This document shows positions 49,819-60,979 of a stretch of DNA of 64,000 nucleotides, piece by piece. This DNA is from Tigriopus japonicus. Lineage: Eukaryota > Arthropoda > Copepoda > Harpacticoida > Harpacticidae. The notes beneath the pieces were generated by a model. That model was not told the origin of the DNA, ran no database searches, and saw nothing but the letters and a program-made list of their open reading frames with translations. The position numbers and the translations under genes were made by a program. Where the stretch lies: contig CM021314.1 in assembly GCA_010645155.1 (NCBI GenBank), positions 1,879,084 through 1,943,083 on the forward strand. Direction: 5' to 3'. Positions within the stretch are counted from its first letter, which is position 1. Each line of letters starts with the position of its first letter.

Positions 49819-51368
49819 CTTTAATTCATCAATACACTATTTTAAGCCATAACATGACCCTTTTTTACATCGAATGACATTCTTTGTATCGGTTACAAAT
49901 CCGAAACCTCTTTAGCTACAAAAAATAAGACTTTGTGATTCTGAAACTGAAAATTTGAAAAAAAGTCCATAGAAAATCGCAATTTTCATTATTCTTTGTC
50001 TGCACTTGATCTGCCGACCTTGTAATCGTTTCCTTGATAAAGATTGGAAAGCAAGAACAAACCACGTCCTTGAACAAACGTAGGAGATCTTTCTTCAAAG
50101 GAAGATGAACCTACTACAACACCTCGTTTCCTCCCTGTTACTGACTTTAGTAGAACTTTGGTTTGTATTACTAATACTAATACATCTGTCACAACATATC
50201 AGACATTTTGGAACATTATTGTTCACCACTACTACGGTATTCACATTTTTGAGCCTTTTGATCTTGTGGAGGATTCAAAAGGTGGTCTTTTACGTCAAGA
50301 AGATATGATTCCAAGATGTAGCCAAAGGTTCTTGTCTTTGCAAAATATTTTGCACAGTTTGCGGATATCTTTGCATAATCAAAGCGAGGAAGCTCCTCTG
50401 AAAAAGTTATGCACTCTGCGCAATAATAGTCCGTAATGATTGAAAGATAAATCTTTTAATCAAATGGACATTAAGTAACAAGAATCAAAGTGCGATTCAC
50501 CTAGAAGTGAATACTCCATAGAATACTATATAGCAAAAGTATTGCCATATTTATTTCGCTCCTATTATTAGAGTCAGAATCCATTTGGAGTGACGGTTGA
50601 TAATCATTTTTAAAACCGCAAATAAACTATCATTATTCATTATATTCAAAGTATTTTGCCAAGACATTGCCAAGTAATGAAGATTTTCAAATTTCAAAAT
50701 CATCAGACTCAGTTCTGAATCTGAGTGAATATATGAATGTCGGCTGCGGAAGTGCCAGATTTTGCAAGGGACCTGTAACCCGTCTGGCGTTTGATCGGAA
50801 TGTTTTTGAATGAAATGAAACTGACAACTGAAAAGGACTACTCAAAGAAAACTATCATATTAGATTAGAAGTGTAAGCAAAATTACTTCATATTGCTGGT
50901 TTTGCGACAAATTGTGAAATTTCTGGTGGCAAAATAGTCAGAATTATTTATTGCAAAATGGCAGCTATATTTTGAGTCATCTTTGCCAAATCTAACTTTC
51001 CAGGAGGTCATGTTCATATTTATTGAATAGCTCATAAAAAGTAAACACTTCCATTTATATTATTTCTTATTAATATAATAATTGTTACCATATGATAATT
51101 ATTGGCGGCCACATGGCCACTGAAAAATAAAACGGAGAAATTATCACTGTTTAATTTACACTATAGCAACTCGACTGGAAATCTGCAATAAATATTTCGT
51201 TCAGTCATCCTTGAACAATCTTAGTTGTGTAGGTAAATGAAAGGTTTCGTGTTTGTCAATTTACGATGTTGTCGTAGGGAAATGGATATTTCATTTTTTT
51301 GGCGACCACGCCTTGCAATAAACGTATTATTCATATAGTAAAACTAGTAAAAACTATTCAGTACAGTA
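49819..51368. other. intergenic DNA with one unassigned open stretch
   Basis: No recognised gene. The frame 50074-50436 is open for 120 codons (for example TTYQTFWNIIVHHYYGIHIF, EPFDLVEDSKGGLL) with no starting ATG. It could be an exon of an unknown gene, but no convincing splice partner was found. Confidence 0.35.
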
Positions 51369-51412
51369 CTGATACATCGCACTTCAACTGCAGTTGAAGT
51401 GCGATGTATCAG
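51369..51412. repeat. perfect 44-bp palindrome
   Basis: Two 22-nt arms with no spacer, beginning CTGATACATCGCACTTCAAC and meeting at CTG/CAG (a PstI site). A second, incomplete copy at 51507-51541 has one full arm and part of the other, with one mismatch. No terminal-repeat element around it was recognised. Confidence 0.9.
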
Positions 51413-51506
51413 GGACGAACGAGCCCCTCTCGTGAGACCAGGAATCGTTAAGTCAAGAAGCCCAAATTTATCGTAAGATCGTCATTTGGTTAAAAAATTC
51501 GGACTA

Positions 51507-51541
51507 CTGATACATCGCACTTCAACTGCAGTTGGAGTGCG
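51507..51541. repeat. partial copy of the 44-bp palindrome
   Basis: CTGATACATCGCACTTCAAC, CTGCAGTTG, then GAGTGCG: one arm complete, the second truncated after 13 nt with a single change. Confidence 0.85.
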
Positions 51542-51649
51542 TTCACAACTAATAATGCTCTAGTCAAAACCATATAAAAAGGCTGTGATATTCATGCTAG
51601 TCAACAGTAATAAAGACATGTTCTCGGGGGCTTCACCCTTCAAAACTAC

Positions 51650-51655
51650 TTTATT
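51650..51655 (-). terminator. polyadenylation signal AATAAA (minus strand)
   Basis: Hexamer 42 nt beyond the stop codon of the multi-domain membrane protein. Confidence 0.65.
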
Positions 51656-51696
51656 TCGTGTGCACTTCACGTTATTTCAAGTACTTGTATTCATCA

Positions 51697-54600
51697 TTAA
51701 CGCGAAACAAAATTTACAATACGATTCCGCTTGGCTATCACTTGCGGGTGATTTCTGAATGCTAATTTCCAATTATGTCCAAAATAATAGAATGTAAAAA
51801 CTAGTGCACAATACACCAACAACCCACCAGCAAAGACAAACGAAGCGTGTTCAAAGTAATTTGTGAAGTATGTGGGTCGATAAACTTTGAAAATATAGTG
51901 GTTAGTTACAATAGCCATTGGTAGATAAATCAGTCCATAGTTCAAAACACTTAATATGAGAGTATTTGGGATTCCTCCATATCGGTCCAACACTGGAATC
52001 TGATCAGAAGTGGTTTTATCTTTCTTCAAAACATGGCTACCTCGATAAAAGGCAAAGGAAACCAGTGTGACCAAATTGTCGAAACTGAACACGTTGAGGT
52101 AACCAAACATAAGTTTCTGGTAGATGACAATCAACCCCATAGCAATAATTAGCACCAATGGGAGCACGTAAGGAGCATGCAAAAGAGCACTGGAGATGAG
52201 AAACATCTTTGGACCAAGGAGAGAACCAATGGCGACCATTTGGATCAGGGTTCCCACCAATGAAGGTGTCACGGGGAATCGCTTTTCATTCTTCACATGG
52301 CGAATAGAATTGATAACTCCAACAAGGGAGGATAACAAGGCCAGAATGAACAACATCTTGCCGGAAATGCCAATTTGGTATTGGATGATGTTGGCGAAAA
52401 AGGCCTTAAGTCTTGGATATTCTTGACTGGCGAGGAATAACGTCATTTGAATCACAATTTGAGGCACCCGCTCAACAACGCTCTCAATAATTTGAATCCG
52501 ATTGTAATGAACTTGGATCACCTTGGCCCGTTGTTCCAGTGAATGTAACTTGATTCTTCGGGTCTTGATTGTTTTGGTATGGTCTTTTTGAGTTTCGCTC
52601 ATTTCCTCAGGAGCCTCCAAAAGGTGAGTCATGTCAACATGACACGCGTCTTGCTCTTGATGGATGTCAAAGGCTGTTTTGGCACGTTCCAATAAAGCAA
52701 AATGAACAGGGAAGACCAATGACAAGATACGAGCCAACCTTGGAAATCGGGTGGAATCGCCATAGAGTGCCATGTGGTTCCATTTTGCTATGGACAACAA
52801 GACGATTCCAATTTGACTTCCAAACAGAATGCAAATGAGGAAATTTCTAATAGCGTCCAAATTTATGTTTCCAATGGCAGCAAAATGGTGCTGGAAAAGT
52901 TCTTCTGAGATGTAATGAAGAATGTAGACGACTCCCAAATCTTTCAAAACATCAAAGTAGAACAGGGACATTTTCATGAAAGGCGGAATCGCGTGCAAAA
53001 AGAAATTCTGCGACATGTGATACTGTAGTTTTGGGTATCCGATCATTTTCCTCAGAAAGGCATACTTCAGCTTCATCTTAATTTGAGAGAGCGTCCCTTG
53101 CTCCACCATGGTCAATATCCACTTTAGAATTTTTGGATCACAATGCGTCTTCCAATGACTGATGGCGTAACCGATGGCTTTAGTATCTTCAGGGGTGTTG
53201 GAAGAATGCTGAGAAAGCTCACAAAAATACGTAACGAGAACGATTTGATTAACGGTCTTGTACTTCCAAGTCGGTAAGTTTTTGAGGATCCAGAAGAAAT
53301 CCTGCAGCTTGTCGTCTTCTCGCGCTTCTAAATAGAGACTCTTGATAATGGAATCGGACTCTTCCATTTCCCCTTCAGGTCCAGAATTTTTGACTAAATT
53401 ATGCAATGCCTGAGCTACAGGATAAAAATTTTCCTGGTCGTTGGACAACTCGATCTCGTTGATTTCCGGTTCAACTCTGGCAACCAGTTTAAGGGTGACC
53501 CATACCCCAAATCCCACTAGACAATATATCACTAAACCAATGGACGTAATGGTTAAAATGAGTGCCGAGCCTCCCTTGCAAAGTTCTGGGTCCTCATCAG
53601 ATCCATCTCTACATTCCCAAGTTTCCGTACACAAGTCATCCACATGGATTTCATCACCGTTTTTGCATTGCCAGAAAATGCATTCCAGAAGAGGTTCTCC
53701 TTGACACTCTTGGACCACTGTTGACACCGTTTTGTAGTTGGTAGAGTACTTTTCAAACACAAATTCCCCTTGGGGAAGTTCTACCTCAGTAATGACACGA
53801 ATTTTTGGGACATAAACATTCCTCAGTTTGAGGTCTGAAACGGTCTTGAAGTCGAAGAAGTTTCCGAAACTCGGCCTTGAGAGCGAATTATGCCAAGGGG
53901 AAGCGGGTGGGCTTTTGAAATCCGAGTAATTCCAAACTAAGGTAGTGACGTAGTCCCCATCCAAAGTAACCAGCTCAAGCTCTTGCCGAAGCAATCGGCC
54001 AAAGCTAACCTTGCCCTCTTGCATGCCGAAGGAAATTTGAACTCTCAAATCATCGTGTTTTTCGAATCCTCGGCGAGTATATTTTGGGCACACTGAAATG
54101 TTGAAAGACACAATGATGAAAGGAAAATTATTATGGGGTCCTGGTATTTTGCTCAGCTGCTAAATTTAAGAGATTATGTGGTTTGGCATAATGAGTTTCA
54201 CAAATCTTCACATAATAGCCGAGTTTATATACCCTGTGACAACTTGAGTTGTGACAGAAATTTTTCGCTACCACACGCCATTGACTTCAATTGCAAACTC
54301 GAAAGTACATAAGTTAGGACAAGAAACCCTGTGGCAAAAGTTATGAAAGAGTTTTGCGACGGGGTTTACAAGCTTAGCTTTCTTTGAACGATTTCTTGTG
54401 GCAACTTACGTACTTTCGTGTTTGCAAATGAAACCAACGGCGTGTGGAAACGTAAAATTTCTGTAACAACTCAAGTTGTCACAGGGTATATAAACTCAGC
54501 TAATGTAACAAAGAAGGTAGATGTATGGATGGGTGACAAAGACATTTTTTGGCATCGACGCCGACACCAACACTGGCTGCGAAACCAGGGTTACCAGGTA

Positions 54601-57600
54601 ATTGACTTGATTTGCTCCCAAAATTCGTCACTTCAGTTAAAAAATCGCCAGATGTTCGGCAATTTTTTTAACAACCATCCTTCTTTAATTGTACTGATGC
54701 AATCCTGGAGTGTGACCTTAATTGTTAAATACTTCTCTGGATGCAATATTTTGAAATTTTCATGTCTTTTAAAATCTTTTGTGAAATAGAGCACTATAGA
54801 AAAACGTAATCCCGCAACATTGACTTCCCTAACTAAAGGTTTATAGTATCCTATTGAACACTTTAAACACATTAGCTTGCAATTCACAGACAAATGGAGA
54901 ACATTTCATAAAAAAAGTCATGGAATTGGGTTTGACCAATTTTTATCAAAGCTTTTTCAAAATGTAAAGATTCAATCAATACAAAACCTTTATTTCAAAT
55001 GATACTGCTATGACTAATGCCCTGTATTTTGACCATATGATAGCATGTAAACTATTTTAAACCCACTAAAGGGCAAAACAATACCAAAAGGAGAGGAGAC
55101 GTGGTGTCGTGGTTAGCGCAGTTTCCTGTAGTGAGAGAGGTCCCAGGTTCGATTCTCCTCCCCGACCTTTCTCAGGGAAACTTTTAGACGCTAATCCACA
55201 CCCACAGACGGAGAACCAATCAGATATCGGACACGAGATTGCCTATCGGAAATGATTTGGAAGATGTGATGGCTGGCTTCGCTGGCCGGGCGAGGCTCAA
55301 ACCTCCGACCCTAGCAACCACAAAAAAAAAAAACACCGAAAGAGGCCGAAACTTTGGCCGGAACTTTAGATTCGGTTACGCCTACCAACTACTTTTAAGC
55401 CTGATAAAATGCATAGGTGCTTTGCTTTAGAGTAATTGAAGTATGCAACTGTAAACAGAAATTTAGTTCCGTTAAACTAGATTAAAAATTTTTGCCCAAA
55501 AGATAAAAGTTAGGTTTTTGAGGGTTTTAGTTCATAGGATGTGAAGCTCTCACTATAAGAGCCAACATATATTAAAGAGTGCGCAATTGAGATTGGTTGG
55601 TCCTATTTAGGGAACAGGTGTCTCCACATATTTGGGTGATAAAAAAGAAAAGTGTTTTCTAAAAATATTGTCCTTGCTTACATTCTTATAAAAAATTGTG
55701 TTTTCATTATTGTTTGGCTCTTTTCCTTCAGTGTTAAGTGGAGTGACTGGGACCAAAAATATCATACTTGTACTAAGGCTTCTCAAACTTAGACAATAAT
55801 GGAACGCAGAAAAGAATGCAAACAACTTTGATGGCAAAATTCTCCAATATTTTGTCAAGTACTTTAGACCATAGACCAATGTATTCTTGTCTAGACACAG
55901 AAACCTGATAAATACTATTTATGCACCTGCAAAGGAAGGGAGTAATGGTCAAAATCCGGCGGAGGGAGTTTCATTTTATTGGCGACCCGAGGGCGTCACC
56001 CCGAGGGGCGTCAATTAAAATGAAACGAGTGATGTCGGATCTTGACCATTCCTCCCTTCATTTGTGGGTGTTTATGGTATTTTATGGACCAACTTATCCT
56101 TTTTGGGACTTCTGTTACAATTTTTCAACCCTGAAAATCAGTTCAACCATGGACATTCGTACTATCCAACTAGCATGCTTTGCTTCCTCAATACCGGTAT
56201 TAGGAGGTCGTTCACCTCAAGTACATCAGTCGGTGTGTTGGCTACTCAGTGCCTTAGTATAAAAGCCTACCACAACTTACCCAATGGACCATTCACCGTC
56301 AATGAGATGGGGGCTTCAGACGTACAAGTAGTTGTACGTCTGAGATGTATTTGTAAAGGCATGATTCATTCATAGGGCAATAAAGTGATTGGTATGGTAA
56401 TAAAATGATTTGTAGGGTAGTAAAGTTTCCCATAGGAAATGCACAAAGGTTGCTCAAGTGAGCATTTAAATCATACCGCTAACATTCAACCAAGGCGGCC
56501 GTTGGCTGTGCTAGAGCACCAAAGGCTGTGCCAAGTTGCTCGGCCCATTTTGGCAAATCCAAGTAATTTTAATTTCAGTGTATTCAAAGAGTTTGGGGAA
56601 ATTTCACGTTAAGATACCTTGGTCTGAGTTGGGTCTGCAAAATTCACTTTCAGGGAATGGAAAGCATTGAATAAGTGTGCTACTACAAAAAAAGGACTTA
56701 AAAGTGATCCAAACAATAATTTGACAATGCATGTTTGTTCTGTTGATTCCAAAAAGTTGCGTCAATATATAAATATACTTCTCATATAGAGAAATGAAGT
56801 AGCTTTTACTACTTCTTTTAAGGACTATATGATTTTATGTAGCTCATTTTCTACATAATAAACTGAGCTTTTATCAACTGGGAGTAAGCAGAGGTATTTA
56901 AATGTAAAACAATGATTATTTCCGGAGACCTACCTAGAGTAATTGAATACACACTAAAATTTAAGTGACTCTAGTTGCCAAAATGGCCTGAGCAACTCAG
57001 CACAGCCGATAGCCCTGTTTTACGCTAACGGTATGATTTAAAACGGTCACTTGAGTAACCTTTGTGCATGTTCCATTGAAAAAAAATTTCAATGGTTTTC
57101 TTGCTTTCATCTAAAGGACACTTTTGTTCATTGCCTTGTAACCAAGACAACCGTAAGAGAAACAAGAGTGTTCTTTGCTTCATTTTGATTTTTAAGCCAG
57201 AATTACGCCTATTGGCAAAATCCTGCTAAGAAGTTGACATTATCTTGCCGTATTTTAATATTCACCTGGGGGACACAATGGTAAACCACAAGCCCGATCC
57301 TCCAAGAAACCCATGGCACAATTGGGTTCACAGGTTCGAGATCTTCTTTGTCGAGGCATGTTTTGGAGATCTTCCGTGCAAGTTTGCGAACACTCAGACC
57401 ATTGAGTCCATTCACCATAACGTTTATCTACAAAAAACATGGCAATTGTGTGAGTTTTGTCACCATTACCGGCTTTAAATGTGTAAGTAATTTGTTGTTA
57501 CCTGATGGACAGTGAGTTAAAGGACCAGAGCAAGGTTGTAAGACGGTTCCAGAGTGCTGACACTCTGCATTCTCCTTTCTTTCAACATTGAGACATTTTA

Positions 57601-58530
57601 CTGACTGAACTGCCATTACACCTTGGCCACATTTGACCGAGCACTCCCCGGAAACAAGGCTGAATAATCCTGTTTTTGAGAAAAATGCCCAAATAAATCA
57701 TCGGATTGATTGTGAATTCATGAAGGGAATGACTACCATCGGATGGATTGTTTGGATATCCTTCTTCAAGCGAACTTTCTTGGAGGGGAGCTTCATATTC
57801 ACTGAGAATGAATTGGGAAAATAGTTCGCGAAATAGTCTTTGTGTCGTGTTTACAACCTCTCCAAAGAGTAAGCTCTCGTAGCCGTCTGAATCTAAATTG
57901 AAAAAATAGCGCATTTCAAATACTCTAGAGTAAATTTGCCAAAAGATAGGTTTACCCAGATCCAACGAAATGTTCCACCTCTCTTCAATAGATCTTTTAA
58001 AGCTAGCGACTTTTTGAGCTTCCTCTCGGATCGACCCCACATAAAACGAACCTGATTGAAAACATATTTAAATAGATGATTTAGGACAAAACGTAACAAT
58101 TTGATTGGAGTGTCTTACCTGGAGGTCCTATTGGTCCTGGTAAACCAGGAATTCCTATCAATCCAGGGATTCCAGATTGTCCTTTTTCCCCTGGAACCCC
58201 TGGATATCCTGGAGGACCATTCCAGCATTCGCTATCTGGTCCCCGATCACCTTTTGGTCCGGGCAAGCAAACTGGCTCTGTACCATTTGAAGTTTCATCG
58301 TCCAAAGGAAGAATTGGCGTGGTTGATGATATCGCTGTGCTTGTGTTATTGAGTAACGAGGGTTCAGTGGCAGTCTCAATTTGTGCTGTCGCCTCATCTT
58401 GCGAAGGATCAGTCCCTACGCTAAGGTTATCTTGGAATGGATCTTGTGTGGTCGAGGATTGCGCCAAAGCTCGACAGATAAAGATCAGGCAAATAAATGC
58501 AGCAATTTGTTGGAGGTTAATGGGGCTCAT
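51697..58530 (-). CDS. collagen-TSP1-LDLa multipass membrane protein (assembled)
   Basis: Six minus-strand exons: 58530-58119, 58051-57956, 57892-57737, 57669-57502, 57427-57266, 54092-51697. All junctions are phase 1 with GT/AG sites; the sum is exactly 1,130 codons. Signal peptide 1-24; Ser/Thr-rich stalk; about 16 Gly-X-Y triplets (89-138); linker; TSP1 domains at about 222-277 ([11 protein letters not shown]) and 278-331 ([14 protein letters not shown]); a novel extracellular region; LDLa at about 469-503 (acidic [10 protein letters not shown] calcium motif); TM at about 508-535; then roughly seven more hydrophobic segments with an XK-related-like [17 protein letters not shown] stretch. 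Function unknown; a surface receptor or scramblase-like protein is a guess. Each exon is well supported. The join across the 3.2-kb last intron, which holds a SINE and three MITE-like elements, is inferred from phase and strand only. Confidence 0.66.
54216..54502. mobile_element. foldback MITE with TA ends
   Basis: Inverted arms of about 110 bp, (TA)GC(C/T)GAGTTTATATACCC, then TGTGACAACTTGAGTTGT, CACACGCC, ACTTTCG/CGAAAGT, with a short centre; TA at both edges. It lies in the large last intron of the multi-domain gene. No ORF. Confidence 0.75.
55095..55333 (+). mobile_element. tRNA-derived SINE, best-preserved copy
   Basis: The tRNA-like head has A box TGGTTAGCGCAG (55110-55121) and B box GGTTCGATTC (55146-55155). 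The body follows (CTTTTAGACGCTAATCCAC, GACGGAGAACCAATC), then a tail GGCTGGCTTCGCTGGCCGGG and CAAACCTCCGACCCTAGCA, ending in A12. It would be transcribed by RNA polymerase III. Relatives are at 17.2 and 61.8 kb. Confidence 0.92.
55933..56059. mobile_element. short hairpin MITE
   Basis: About 127 bp with inverted arms GGAAGGGAGTAATGGTCAA / TTGACCATTCCTCCCTTC plus an inner pair TTTCATTTTATTG / TAAAATGAAA and a GC-rich loop. Target duplication not resolved. Confidence 0.65.
56431..57078. mobile_element. long-TIR element, ~650 bp
   Basis: Terminal inverted repeats of about 130-150 bp sharing TGCACAAAGGTT(G/A)CTCAAGTGA, AAATCATACCG.TA and the CCATTTTGGCAA region. No ORF. Target duplication unclear. 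In the large intron of the multi-domain gene. Confidence 0.7.
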
Positions 58531-58873
58531 AGTATAAAGTATCTTGTCTCAATCCTGCGCTGAATTCAGCATCGGCGTATTTCATGAATTGAAGGATTAG
58601 AATCCTTTCGATCAAATCGTGCAGATCTATTTCTAGACTACTCCCAGGTAAGCCAGGATTGCCAACAAAACCAGGGTTGCCTCTTGATCCAGGGGAGCCT
58701 GGGTCACCATATTTTCCTGGTCTACCCGGTTCACCTTGGGTCCCGTTATAAACTCTGCCTGGTTCACCTGGTGGGCCCTTCGGACCAGCCAATTTTTGAC
58801 AATGGACCCAATAGATGGCACAAGAGAATAATAGGATCAGAATAGCGGCTTTTCTAAGAAAACATTTTGACAT
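58517..58873 (-). CDS. short secreted collagen-like protein
   Basis: A complete 118-codon ORF: ATG at 58873, signal peptide ([18 protein letters not shown], then Q), followed by about 17 Gly-X-Y triplets ([35 protein letters not shown]) and a short non-collagenous tail ([18 protein letters not shown]). No Cys-rich NC domain. It overlaps the ATG of the next gene by 14 nt in another frame, so its stop TAA lies inside the downstream signal-peptide coding sequence. It might be the first cistron of a shared transcript or an upstream ORF of it. No donor site inside it would splice it to the next frame. Confidence 0.66.
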   Translation of the reverse strand: MSKCFLRKAAILILLFSCAIYWVHCQKLAGPKGPPGEPGRVYNGTQGEPGRPGKYGDPGSPGSRGNPGFVGNPGLPGSSLEIDLHDLIERILILQFMKYADAEFSAGLRQDTLYYEPH

Positions 58874-59164
58874 GGTTCACTTTTTCACTTTGCATAAATG
58901 TGTTTCCATGCAACTTATTTTGCTTTTCGGGTTGGCTCACGTATGCTATAGAGGAAACTAGAGCGCCATCTTAATATAGCGCTCTAGAGGAAACAACACA
59001 ATTATGATAAATTTGCTCGTTGCTTACCCTCTACAAATGAAAAAGTACGCTCCGAAAAAAAGAATCATTCTACAGGGGCCAGATTAACCAGTAATTCAAA
59101 TTTGAAGTTGAGAATTTGAATTTACCATATTTTCAAGAATTTTTTTCTAGTTTTGCCTGTGCAT
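58874..59164. other. intergenic DNA / presumed promoter of the collagen-like genes
   Basis: No gene seen. A small inverted pair, CTAGAGCGCCA / AGCGCTCTAG, lies near 58959-58988. No TATA box was assigned. Confidence 0.35.
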
Positions 59165-59844
59165 TGTAGTATTCCCGCCTTGCTTCCAATTCTATGCTCG
59201 TGCTCTGTCTAGTCAATCATACCATTATGTATAAATATGCGTATGTTGTTCAATAAAGTATCTAGTCATTCACAACACTCGACCATGCTACATGGCACAG
59301 CCGGTAGTAGCCGCCGTATTGGCGGAAGGACCTCGCCCTTCTCTCCCCTTGGTTGGGGAGACGTAAGTCCGTGTTGCGTGCGGGAGGGCCGTGGATGCAG
59401 CGGGTGGACGTGGTGCAGCGGGATGGCCATGGACGCAGCCTATGTCATAGTGGTGCAATGGAAGGCCCGTGGTTGCAGCGATCCACCTGTGGATGCAGCG
59501 GAAGGCCCGTACACGCAACGGACAGGCCATCTGGCGCCCTGGCCAAGACGTGAGACGATGCCGTGACCGTCGGACGATGCCGTGACCGCCGGACGATGTC
59601 GTGACCGTCTGACGATGCCGTGACCGACCGACCAATGCCGTGACCGACCGACCAATGCCGTGGCCGACCGACCAATGCCGTGGCTGGCCGAGCCCTCGTG
59701 ATGTCAGTTCATTCTAGTCAAATATAATCTTTCTAGTCAAAAACTGTGATATTCAAATGTAACCCCTTCTATGATATATTTAACGTATTTTAAACGTGAT
59801 GCCCCTCCTCCCCCGGGAAAGGGGAGATGTAGTATTCCCGCCTT
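59165..59844 (+). mobile_element. miniature LTR element (TRIM-like) with truncated 3' LTR
   Basis: The 5' LTR candidate at 59165-59292 (128 bp) starts TGTAGTATTCCCGCCTT and ends in CA. It carries TATAAATA near 59229 and AATAAA near 59253, and is followed at once by TGGCACAGCCGGTAG, a primer-binding-site-like TGG start. At the far side is a purine tract GGGAAAGGGGAGA (59815-59827), directly followed by the same 17-bp LTR start at 59828-59844, where the match ends. The interior (about 0.5 kb) has no gag or pol and contains a GC-rich minisatellite. A 17-bp direct duplication from another mechanism is the alternative. Confidence 0.6.
59555..59695 (+). repeat. GC-rich ~20-bp minisatellite
   Basis: About seven irregular units of GACGATGCCGTGACCGTCG / GACCAATGCCGTGACCGACC. 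Markedly richer in G+C than its surroundings; it lies inside the miniature LTR element. Confidence 0.85.
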
Positions 59845-60979
59845 TTAGTATTACCAGCTTTGCCTTTATTTTATCCTAATCGAAATTTTCCCTTTTTTAA
59901 AAATTTTTGACGTTTAATTATCCCTAAACCACATTTTGCCACACTATTCAGAGCTTCTCGAGTATTTATTTCGCCCCTGGACGTATGGACTCTTTAAAGC
60001 ACTACTTTTCCCACAAATTGCAAAATGCGTTTGTTTTCGGGCTCTATTTTGCTCATTATCAATTCCAAGTCTGGACTTCCTGAGTTTCATAGAACCTGTA
60101 TCGAGTTTCAATTCTACACCGAACAAACTTCCCTATAAATGCATTTTCAACACAGACGGGATTTCCTCGAATATTTTTGTCGGCATGAAAAGATTACGTA
60201 ATAAATGAATAGGAAATTCATCGCAGAAAATAGAAAATAATGAAACAGAACCACGAAATTCCTAATGAAGGCATGCTATTTCGAAGGGAGGGAACCTATA
60301 ACCTTTAACTTTTGGTTTTAACTCTGCGCGTGGACAAAGTGTTTGATGATATCTGATCATTTTTGAATAAAATGAAAACAACTGCTCCAAACGAACCCAC
60401 GAGATCTGGCTCATCTGTGTAATTCTAGACGTTTTTGTTTGTGAAATTTTGAATCGCAAAGCGGTCCGTGTTACTCTGTTCGTAAAAAGAGTCCTTCATT
60501 TAGCTTGCCTATGGTTTTCCTAAACACGCTTTTGTCGCCCCTGCCCTCAAATTTCAGATGTTACCTTAGGTAGAATTCGTGAAGTTTGCGTAAGAATCAT
60601 TTGCTTCTATCAAGAAACCTCGATTTTCACGAATGTCTACAAAAGCTATTCAATAAGAAATAATTCACTTACTGTGACTTTTTCTGCCAGTCTTAGGAAC
60701 GTAAATATTTTTTCAATGTTTTAACTGACTCAACTTTGCAAATATTCCTTTGCAAGTCAATAGAAAATTACACATGAGACAAGCAAGTTTTGCTAAAAAG
60801 GGCTCAACATTAAAAGAACTACGGAAACAAAAGTTTAATTTTCTGATTTTTTTTAGCATGAAATTTTAGATAAACTTAAGAAGAAGTGAAAATAGGCAAT
60901 TCTAAAAATCACCTTGTAACTTTGCAACAAAAAAGATGTTTGTTTGACCAATTTTGCTTTTGAAAAAAACCAAACATTC
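59845..60979. other. gene-free DNA
   Basis: AT-rich; only short frames without homology. Nothing further recognised. Confidence 0.45.

Noticed and set aside
55101..55170. tRNA gene
   Set aside because: A and B boxes are present but the arms do not form a good cloverleaf, and the sequence continues into a SINE body with poly-A and has relatives elsewhere.
56318..56343. Small inverted repeat CAGACGTACAA / TTGTACGTCTG as a terminator or operator
   Set aside because: Short hairpin in noncoding eukaryotic DNA with no gene context to support a role.
59237..59675. Overlapping ORFs rich in Arg, Gly and His around 59.3-59.7 kb
   Set aside because: Products of a GC-rich minisatellite; all frames look alike on both strands.
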